This document shows positions 45,706 to 57,700 of a DNA stretch of 64,000 bases, in pieces. Under the pieces are notes generated by a model. The model was given only the letters and a program-made list of their open reading frames with translations. It had not been told where the DNA came from and ran no database searches. Position 1 is the stretch's first letter; each line of letters opens with the position of its first letter. The DNA is from Anadara kagoshimensis. Taxonomy: Eukaryota > Mollusca > Bivalvia > Arcoida > Arcidae. Location of the stretch: assembly GCA_021292105.1 (NCBI GenBank), contig CM037871.1:53117261-53181260 (forward strand), written 5' to 3'. The position numbers were made by a program, and so were the translations under genes.

Positions 45706-48700
45706 ATGTCGAGGACATTTTTACGAACTGCTTGCCGCTGTAAAAATGTACAAAAGCATCATGTTCTCAGAGGTAAGCATGATGATTTGAATATCTCTAT
45801 AACATATTTAGTAAATATATTCAATTAGACATGTCACAGTTATCTAATCAATGCATGTTTCTTCAAAATAACGCACCATCCTGCAAGGAAGGTGTCCTAC
45901 AGTTAGGCCTAGTGCCTCCCTCAATCATGGGTCTATTATTGGTTGACAGCGGAAAAAAACTATTCTATGTACAATAAAAATATCCAATATGTACTATTAA
46001 AACCATATACAGTTGTTTAGTTGTCGAGTGTTTTCCTTGTTGCCAGAGTTGAACTGAAGGTATCCAGGTTTAGAATTTTAGTATGGATTACCTTGGAATT
46101 GCAGAAAAATACACAAACCTTTGGAGTTGCAGTAACATTTTGTATTGATGACACTGAAATTCCAGATAAAAGTTACCATAAGCAGTGGTTTCCCTAAAGT
46201 CACAAGGTGACAATAGTTGTCTTTTTATTTTTCGGATTTGGATTGATAATTTGTTGCCTACTGTCTGATACTCCACCATTTATTGTGAATATGTTTTTGC
46301 AATACATATTAGTATTATTACTGCCTAATTTAAGAAAGTCGTCTTCTGCTTTAAAATTTACTGAAAGGGCCGCATAATGCTAAAAATTTCAGGGAAAAAT
46401 ATTTCATTAAGTTGTCATCCGGAGTGTGTATGTGTGTGGGTGGGGGGATATGGAATGTCCCATTTGTACTGGCTGTGGTCTGAGGGAGGTTATTCAGCAA
46501 ACATATGCATAGGAAGAAGGAAAATTGTAAAGATTTTATTCTGGTATGTGGCTGTAGAAATTTGAAGTTGTGAAGATGTATTTAAATAGAATCCTTTGCC
46601 CATTGAAACATCGGCATCTTAAATTATCTGTGGATTTCAGCAGTAGTATAGTAGTAGCATATTCTGTCAATGTGATTTGTGGCTTCTAAAGGCAACTTGA
46701 TCAATAATTTACGGTAGTCAATATACCCGTAGACAGATTTGCAAGCTTTGTCACAAGACTTGGTACATTTCCATGATCAATGAAAGTAAGAATCAATGCT
46801 TTTGACTAAATTTTTTGAAGTTACAGCTAACACTGAATATTTTTATTTATTTTTTTATATGCAATAAATTAATATCATGCTGTCAATATGGTTACCCACC
46901 AATAGTTCAGACAGGTTGGCTAGCTTATCATTTATGAAATCCTTAACTTCATTGAGATTTGAATTAAACAGAGTTATCCGGGGTGGGGGGGGGGGGCTCG
47001 GTGGCTGAGTTGTCTATTAAAACACATGGTAAGGGAACACAGCCCCTCTCACTGTGTAGGTTCGAATCCCACTCAGAACAGATTTTAGTGCAAGAAAGTT
47101 TGTCAGTTTGCTTGCCAAAGGTTGGTGGTTTTCTCTGGATGCTCCAGTTTCCTCAACCACTCCCAATCTGACTACCTCCATTTAAGTGGAAAAAAGAAAA
47201 CATTCTACAATGCCTTGATAATCATAATGGTATTTATATTGATTTATTTGACAGCATTTAAGAGATATTTATTATCTGATGCATACAAGTGTGAAGATGC
47301 CTGGATAAAAAGATTAGATTCACCTGTAATGAAATTGGTAGAATTTAGTAAGTAATAAAGGATTCATTGTTGTAACAAATTGTACTAAGGTATAGATTGA
47401 CAACTAGCAGGAAACAAAATGATGCTGTTTAATGATTTTATTACATTTTGAAAAAACTACCTTCTGCCTTTAAGATTGGGAAAATTCAAAATTGAAATTC
47501 TAATGTATATACCGGTATACCAGCTGCATTACAATAGGATCTTCATTGCAGAGGTTAATATTATGACAATGTGTTTTAGGTAAGGACAATAAGATCAATT
47601 TTGCTATTGTGTTACTGTTGATTGAAAATTTTAGTTGTGAATAGGCCAAACAAAATCACTTCTGTTTACCGGCACTAAATAACTGGACTGGTACTTAATA
47701 ACACAGATTCAGATTGGCTAGAATATTAGCTATATGACAGTTTTACAGACATAATTTTTCTATCTCAATGATTCAGCGCTTAAACATATTGATCCTAAAC
47801 AAGATGATCACCATTCTTTTTAATTTCAAATTCCTGCCTTGTTCAGTATCAAAACTTATTGTTTCAGCTTATGTAACCCAAAAAACTGTCAAACCTCTTT
47901 CGAAATTTCTGTAGAAACAATCTTTCGCTGTTAAATTGTAGTTGATCACCTTTGTCGTTTACGTCATATCCACAGATTTAGATTGTACTACTGCAATTTT
48001 TTTTTTAATTTCATTTTAAAAAAATTTCATAAAGGATAGTTCAAGGCACAAAATTTGTCACAAATTTAAATTCATTAATGTTTATATTATTACAGCACCA
48101 CTTTCCATACAGATGTTTGAAAAACTGAATGAATATAACAGAAGTAGTCTTATTGATATGGATATTGTAAGTACACAATGGTCATCATTGTAGTCTTATT
48201 GATATGGATATTGTAAGTACACAATGGTAATCATTGTAGTCTTATTGATATGGATATTGTAAGTACACAATGGTAATCATTGTAGTCTTATTGATATGGA
48301 TATTGCAAGTACACAATGGTAATCATTGTAGTCTTATTGATATGGATATTGTAGGTACACAATGGTCATCATTGTAGTCTTATTGATATGGATATTGTAA
48401 GTACACAATGGTAATCATTGTAGTCTTATTGATATGGATATTGTAAGTACACAATGGTAATCATTGTAGTCTTATTGATATGGATATTGCAAGTACACAA
48501 TGGTAATCATTGTAGTCATATTGATATGGATATTGTAGGTACACAATGGTCATCATTGTAGTCTTATTGATATGGATATTGTAAGTACACAATGGTAATC
48601 ATTGTAGTCTTATTGATATGGATATTGTAAGTACACAATGGTAATCATTGTAGTCTTATTGATATGGATATTGTAAGTACACAATGGTAATCATTGTAGT

Positions 48701-51700
48701 CGTATTGATATGGATATTGTAAGTACACAATGGTAATCATTGTAGTCTTAATGATATGGATATTGTAAGTACACAATGGTAATCATTGTAGTCTTATTGA
48801 TATGGATATTGTAAGTACACAATGGTAATCATTGTAGTCTTATTGATATGGATATTGTAAGTACACAATGGTAATCACTGTAGTCTTATTGATATGGATA
48901 TTGTAGGTACACAATGGTCATCATTGTAGTCTTATTGATATGGATATTGTAAGTACACAATGGTAATCATTGTAGTCTTAATGATATGGATATTGTAAGT
49001 ACACAATGGTAATCATTGTAGTCTTATTGATATGGATATTGTAAGTGCACAATGGTAATCATTGTAGTCTTATTGATATGAATATTGTAAGTACACAATG
49101 GTAATCATTTTGTTCCACATTGGAAAACTACCCATAAGGTTAGCTTACCAATTTTTGAAAATTTGACCATTTTTACCTACATTAAGGCTATCTTACTACA
49201 AGCATATAAAACTGGGTTTTAGAGTGGGGAGGGTTAGCTTCCCACCTTTGTATTTATTAACAGTTTTGCTAGTTTTTTTACGAAAAAATAGATTTTTGTG
49301 GATTTTTTACTGTATCCTTTTTTGTTTAGAATTTTTTCCTTACATTTTTCGAATAAATGACCTTATTTTTTCCAGAGGAAACTATCTTTATAAAAAGTAG
49401 TCATTTAAGGAAAAAGTACGCTAGTTTTAGTTTGTATCGTCAGATCATTGTTAATATATTTAGTTGTTGTAAAATTTGCTATTAAGACACAATGACACAT
49501 CATCCAATATTGAGAATTTTTATATATTTATTACTTTGATTTGTCTCATATCCTGATCCTGATCTTTGGGACTCTACATTACATAAGAATCACATACTTT
49601 CATTTCATTGACATCACTGAGCATCATTTGTGTTTCTTTTGGAACATGTTAGAAAGTATACTTATTATTTTTGTATTTAAGAAACATTCCAAAAATCAAA
49701 TTTGATACAGCTATAAAGGTCTGTTTTAAGCATGTGAATTTGCTTTTTTGTGAAACACACTTGATATTGTATTTTGATTAAGGAATGTATAATGATGTTT
49801 ATATTACTGTTTTCAGCTTGCAAACAAATTACAAGACATGAAACCAACAGAGGTAGAGTTTGCTGAGTCTCTGATTAACAGGTAAATATTATACAATTAT
49901 GGACTTTTTAGTTGTTGTATATGGTGTGATATTCACCGGAAAAATAAATATTGATCGAGGCGATAGCCGAGGTCAATATTTATTTTTCCGGTGAATATCA
50001 CACCATATACAACCACTAAAAAGTCCATAACTGTTTTATTATATAATTAAGTCACTGTGGCACTTCGGTTGACAATGTTTTCTCAAACCTGTGACCAGGC
50101 AGTCTATCTATTTTACCGATGTTAGATTTCCCTGCCCACCCTGGTTGATCACACTAAAATTATCCCACATTTGTTGGATCAATCTGACTTTCTAAGTCTG
50201 ATTCTATGAAAAAATAAATGGCATTCCGGATGAGACACAATCAATTACACACTACATTGTAAATTGATAATGCCATAACGTCGACGTTCTTTGAAAAAAT
50301 AACAAGACACAATCACTTGCGTACACCTAATTGATGATGTTCTTATCATTTTACGCAGAACGTCAACAAAAATCGATGACGTACACCAAATTCCATATTC
50401 ACCGGAAAATCTGTGGTATATGATGTGAGATCCGATGGTCACGTGTTACCGTTTTAGCCAATCATAAAGATGGAATTTATTAATTATATAATAATGTCCT
50501 GTATGCTATACACAGAATACAGTCAAACCTATCTGTAAAAGTCAGCCTTAGAAACCAGTAAATGTGGCCTTTATGGGAAGGTGGCCTTTGTATAGAGGTC
50601 CAAATAACATGAATTAAGCACAACTTATATAAAATTTAAATTGTCTGTTCAAAGCAGGTGGTCCTTGTGTAGAGGTGATTTTTAAGGTTCAACTGTATTA
50701 CCTATACAAAAATAAATGACACCTACATCTACATCATATGTACAGTCAACCCTGTCTATAAAGGACACCCAAGGGAAGCAGTAAAAGTGGCCTTTATGGG
50801 AAGGTAGCCTTTATATAGAGGTCCAAATAACAAGAAGTCCTTTGTATTACATGGTCTGGTTGAGTTGCAGCAAATTCTTGTCCAAGCGTAGTGACAAAAA
50901 CTTACTGTCTGAAATTAGAAGAAATTTTAAAATTATTGACAATTATTGAAATAAGAAGAAATTTTAAAATTATTAACATTTCAAAATTAGGTCAAAAACA
51001 TAAAAGGCAAAAACATTGAAGGATAACTAAATTTGGGCTTTACTTTTACTGGCCTATAAAACCAGGATGCCCTTATATAGAGTTTGTCTTTCAGGCAGGT
51101 TTTACTGTATTACCTATATAGAAATGACAAACACGTACATGTACATCATCATGATCATATCATATAATAAAACTTGATGACATGATATCTAGGAGTGGGA
51201 TATATTGATAATGGATTAATTAGAATTGCTGTATGCATATCAATAAAAGCTGTGAAAAAATCAATATAATATATGGGCACTTTAAATTCTGCAATTTTCC
51301 ATGTTTGGTTTGACTTTTATACATACCAAAAGCAATGGAATTGTGATGAGCAACAACATTTTAGGCACTGCTGATAGAATTAGAGATCTTATTGTACAAG
51401 CCAATATAAAGTGGTTTACAGCAAATGAATAATACTCATGATTTCAGACATTTTCACAGACAAATGAACAGAATTTTTTTTAATTTAGCACATATTTTCC
51501 TACAATGCAGTGCTCCAAGCAGGTTTTGAAAACTGGTAGCCACATGGCTAATAATTCAAAAATTTCAGTAGCCATTTTAAAATTTTTGTCGCCAGGTAAA
51601 ATTCTTGGTGGCCAAACCTTATAAATTCTTTCTATCACACCACTCGTCTCTACTACAGATTGAATGGTTTAGCGAGATCTTCGGATTGGTCCCACCATGG

Positions 51701-54700
51701 TAGGCAACTTTCAAGGCGGGGCGATGAGAAGACAATCAAACTTGATCATTTAAATGAAGTAAAAGTCATAACAAAACCCAAATCAAAAAGTGATTTTTGC
51801 TGTTTAGCTGTCATTATGCAAAATTAGATCACGGTCAGTTATGCGCTTTAAACTATAAAGTTACCTCCTTTGATTCAAGCGCTTTTAAGATATTATTGAT
51901 GGCGAGACTATTTGTCAGGTTGGGTGACGGGTCATGAACAAAATTTCCGGATTTCCCGATTTTTAGTGGCCAAACTCAAAAAATTATTTGACATAATGGC
52001 GATCGTCTGACAATTTGTAGTCGCAAAATCCGATTTTTGGTTGCAAATTTTGAGTATTTACTAGGCTACTTGGAGCACTGCAATGTTATAAATGATTTGT
52101 TTGATTTCAGATTTTATCACACACCAGATAGTGTTCCTGTCAGGGATTCCATGGTAACAGCAGTAATTAGAGCATATATAGATTTTCAATTAGAACACAG
52201 AGTTTTAGATATGATTAGAAAAAGGGTAAATATTTTATTGATATGTGCAGCCCATACTGTGTATAAATACCAGTAAAAGTGGCCTTTATGAGCAGGGGGC
52301 ATTTATACAGGTTCAAATAATATTTTTATATAATCATGATAATAAATGGGATGGAAATTAGTGGCCTTTATAAAGCAGTTGTTCTTTATATAGATGTGGC
52401 ATTTAAGACAGAGTTATTGTATATTGTGACACAGATTGAAAGATCAGGGACCAGGGCCCCACAAATCGCCAAAATCGGCTAAAAACCACCGAATTGGCAA
52501 ATAAATTGAAATTGAAATTCGGTCATTCGGTTTTTTTTCCACTAATAAACCTTTTAAACCTTTTAAATATTGTCTTGTCAATTAAGATTAGTTTACGATT
52601 GAGAAATCACACAAGACTGTAAGATTGAAGCCCAACTAATATTCTCCCACTTATGGAGAGAGCACTCTAACAACTTAGATACTGTGGCAATTTGAGTAGA
52701 AAAATAAAGTTGAATGTCATACTAGTAGTTTTTTAATGAGACAGTCAGTTATAAAATTGGCAGAAATCAGATATCCAGAGGAAACTGTGCAGAATGTTTG
52801 GATATGTCTATTGTCAATAGCTGACTAATTTTAAGATCATATACATGTAGTCTAACAATGTTATTTATAGACGGTGTGTGTGTGCATGCGCATGTGTGTG
52901 TTAATATATCAAAAGCCTCATCACAAAGGATGCTGGAAAAACATGCAAGTCAAAAAATTGTTAGTGGAATCTTTGACATGTAGACATCTACATACGAAGT
53001 TAATCCTACATGTATATTACTATTTTATGCGATAATCATTTTTGTCAAAGGAAATAAAGGTGCTCATACAAAAATTTTGAAGTTCAAAAGCCCTTAAAAT
53101 GTCTATATTTCTTTTAAATCTAATTATTTAACATCATTGACCCCCCGTGCATTCAAGATATACATATTGATATGTGTAGCATCTCATATTGGGGGGTACA
53201 TACATTTTATGCATATGGCAACTTACAATTCATATTTGACCTAATTCTCTAACTTATTTTAACTTCAATATTGTGTTTCAAGTAAAACGAATGAAATAAA
53301 CATGACCTCCAAAAAGGCAATCAGTTAAGTGGTAATCTACACCATCAGTACTTTGATTCTGTGCGTTAAAATGAGAATTTAGAATTTAAAGTACTCGAGT
53401 CAGTTCTTAAAACTGCCCTAAAGGCTTTAAATCAATTTACTGTCCATAAACCAGGATGTGGTCAACTATCAATTTAAATCTATTGAATTTCAGTTTCTTT
53501 TGGACCGCCTTATTTAAATAGCCTAGAACCTGACTTGGATGACATTTTTGGGGCCTGGCGTATAAGTGCAAACACTTTTCCCAATCCAATTAAGGAATGA
53601 TTGTAATTTTTTTACTGTCTATGGGTCATAGATAAAATTATTTGGTGCACACGGCATAAAACCACAAAGGGATTTATGCATACAAGTGTGCCAAATAGTT
53701 TTATCTATAACCCCATAGATGGAAAAAAATTACAATCATTTCTTTAAATTCAATTCAAATATAAGCTCAATATTCATAACATTGATGTAATCTTTAAATA
53801 ATACACATGAAACATTAAACCAGCACATTAAAAACAAAAAAAATGGTGCATTAATCTAAAAGCGAAACACAGCTGATTGCCAATGGCAACCGCCAGTAGC
53901 TAGCCTTGCATGAACATTTTCTGCACAATTTGATGTCAGCTAATATGACGTCAAAAGATTCTGTCTATGGGATCATAGATATAAAAAATTTACAACACTG
54001 GATAGTATTAAAATTTAATTATTGTTTTATAGCGAAGTTGGCCGAGTGGTCTAAAGAGCTAAGTTTGCAACTTGCCAGTCGTAGTGCCTCTTGCCATTCA
54101 GGTTCAAACCCACTATATCTTATTGGTTTTCTCTGGACATTCTAGTTTCCTCTACTATATTTTCTTGAATTGACCACCAATTAAAGTTGTTTTCATCTCT
54201 ATTTCATTTTAAAATAAAAAAAGTGCAAATTTGTTGATAATGGAATCGGACTATATTACTAGAACATCTACACACTTTCATGTCTCAATAAACAATATCT
54301 TACATTGAGTTTGAAACAAGAAATCCTGTTACACAATACTATTAGTTTGTATAAGAATGGCTTATAATTGAACGTATGATTTATTTCAGCTTGAGTATGG
54401 ACTTTTTCCAGATTTTTATTCTGCCAATTTGTTGATGGATGTGTTTATAAAGAAATCCAAATTCAAAGGTAACTCAAACTTTATTTTTAATAAGAGAAAA
54501 TATATACAGTGTACATGAAAAAAAAAGACATGATCAGCCAAGCCAGGGTTTGAACCCATAACCTTACCATGTAGGGATTCTTACTACGGGATGATTTTGA
54601 TGAAACTTTGGGAACATGATAAGCATGTGATCTTATTTTACATGCCAGATTTCATATATCTCCTACAGAAAGGAATCAAAAGGCATGTTTTATCGCTCAC

Positions 54701-57700
54701 AGACAATTTGCATGTGTGTGTGTGTGTGGTGGGGGGGGGGGGGGGGGGGTAATAATTGCATGCTCAATGTTAGTTTGTTATGTACTTCAAATGAAGGAAA
54801 GGGACATTAAGTGTTTATTTCATTTTTTCTGCCAACATTTTGTCTCCTGCTTTTCTTGAGGACTGCATTTTTATGGTGTAAACTAATGAAGTGTGATGCC
54901 TCGGTCAAAATTCTTTCAGTTATATCAAGGTGGTCAATTCTGTAATGGTGGAGGAAACTGGAATGTCCAGAGAAAACCACTGAACTTTGACAAGCAAACT
55001 GACAAACTTTCTCACTCAAACTAGGGTCTGTCCTGAGTGGAATTCAAATATAGGCAGTGAGGGTTGACATGTTCCATAAATGCAGACTGAAGACCATCTA
55101 GCCACTCATATATTAAGGAATTGTCACAAACAATTAACAAATCAAACAAAATCAGTTGAAGTTTGTTGTATAATGTTGATTGACTTTCTTTTAGTCTTGT
55201 AAAACAAATTTCTGAGAGTTTTAATGACACATAAATCCCTCAGGTTAGGTGATGTATTTTTACCCCCTTGCCACCCTCTTGTCTTCAGAGATAATGTTTG
55301 TTTATATATAAATTTTCAAAGGCGTTCCTCTTGGCTTCAGAGATAATGTTTGTTTATATATAAATTTTCAAAGGCGTTCCCTTTTGGCTTCAGAGATAAT
55401 GTTTGTTTATATATAAATTTTCAAAGGCGTCCCTCGTGGCTTCACAGAGGCAAATTTGTTTTATATATATTTTCAGAGGTGTCTCTCATGGCTTTAGAGA
55501 GAAATAATTGTTGTATATATATTTTCAGAGGTGTCCCTCATGACTTCAGAGAGAGATAATAGTTTTATATATATTTTCAGAGGCCCTTGTGGCTTCAGAG
55601 ATAATGTTTGCTTATATATATTTTCAGAGGCACCCATCGTAGCTTGAAATAATGTTTTTATATATTAATTTTCAGAGGCGTGCCTCATGGCTTCAGAGAT
55701 AATGTTTTTATATATATATTTTCAGAGGCGTCCCTCGTGGCTTCAGAGATAATGTTTGTTTATATATGTATTCAGAGGCGTCCCTTGTGGCTTCAGAGAT
55801 AATATTTGTTTATATATATGTTCAGAGGCGTTCCTCTTGGCTTCAGAGATAATGTTTGTTTTTATATATATTTGCAGAGGCGTCCCTTGTGGCTTCCAAG
55901 ATAATGTTTGTTTATATATGTATTCAGAGGCGTCCCTTGTGGCTTCAGATATAATATTTGTTTATATATATTTGCAGAGGCGTCCCTTGTGGCTTCAGAG
56001 ATAATGTTTGTTTTTATATATATTTTCAGAGGCGTCCTTCTTGGCTTCAGAGATAATGTTTGTTTATTATATTTTTAGAGATGTCTCTCATAGCTTCAGA
56101 GATAATGTTAATAATATATCTTTTCAGAGGCATCCCTCATAGCTTCAGAGATCATGTTACAAGAAGACATCAGTAATAAAACCTGTTATCTTATGTCACT
56201 GTATTCCTGTATAAAGTACTATAAACAGCACTATACAACAGTGGAGAATTTGATTACCGAAGATATTCCTCCTGATGTAAGTCTAAATGTCATATGAATT
56301 TTAGCTCACTTATACTACATCATTTTCATAGCAGATGAAAGTCAGAAAATCATGGATTAAAAAGGTCAATGTTACAGACCTTATAAGTATAAGAATACTG
56401 AAATGGCCAAGGATTTTACCTTTGTACTTTTTTCATAGCTATTTATATGTATACTTTAGCAACATATACTTTAGCTAGACCTTAGATATTTCAGATGTAC
56501 GGTAGCATGTTGAGGACAAGTAATAATAATTAACTTGCAAATATTTTGGCATTTGGCCCTTGTTGCTGAAATTTTTTACGGTCCCTATCAATAATGTAAT
56601 TGAACATTGAACTTCTGCATGAGATATGGCATATTCTCAGGTGAGCGTTAAGGATCTCTTGTTTTATTATACTCACTTAATAGCTTTTAATTTAAATATT
56701 CACCCAACAGAGAAGTTTTTACATATTTATTTATCTTAATTGTGCCTGCTTTTAATTTCAGGATGATGAAGAAGAAACATTTAAAGTAGTAGCTTTTATT
56801 CAACCTCCTTATTATGATGACCATTTTGATATCAAAAATGAAAAATTATTACATGGAAAAACCATGTATTTCCTGGGTAAACAGTCAGATGATGTCATGG
56901 GAAGATCTGTACAGCTGGTTGGATTAGGACTTTATGAAAAATTCCCCAAAGCTTTAAAACTTCTTCAAAAATGGATTAAAGAAAATGAAGATCAAGTTGT
57001 TATGAAAGAATCTGTAAGTTATATGAACATGTTTATAGCGTTTCTAGATATGGGACATATTTTATATGATAGGATGTTGTGGTGTGTATGACCATCTGTC
57101 CCTAATGGTGTGTCCAACTTCTCCAATACTGTTGATGATATTTTTTACTTGCTTTAGTATGCATGACTACCAGGATATTGTGTGACATTATGTGACTCAA
57201 TAGAGGAGATATCTCTGTGCCTTGTGCAGATATCTGAGATAGTTTTTTTTCTGTTTTGAAATTAAATAGATTTTGTATGTAAATGGGTCCTTCTTAATCT
57301 GCTTAGTGGTTCACTTCTTATAAGTGTGTTGGTAAACTAAAGATATAGCTTACTATGCAGGGGTTTAAGTGTGTTGGTAAACAAGATATATAGCTTACTA
57401 TGCAGGGGTTTAAGTGTGTTGGTAAACAAGAGATATAGCTTACTATGCAGGGGTTTAAGTGTTGGTAAACAAGAGATATAGCTTACTATGCAGGGGTTTA
57501 AGTGTGTTGGTAAACAGAGATATAGCTTACTATGCAGGGGTTTAAGTGTGTTGGTAAACAAGAGATATAGCTTACTATGCAGGGGTTTAAGTGTGTTGGT
57601 AAACAAGAGATATAGCTTACTATGTAGGGGTTTAAGTATGTTGGTAAACAAGAGATATAGCTTACTATGCAGGGGTTTAAGTGTGTTGGTAAACAAGAGA

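Noticed and set aside
54032..54115. Functional tRNA-Leu or tRNA-Ser gene
   Set aside because: Good A and B boxes, but the spacing and stems do not give a clean cloverleaf and a SINE body follows directly.
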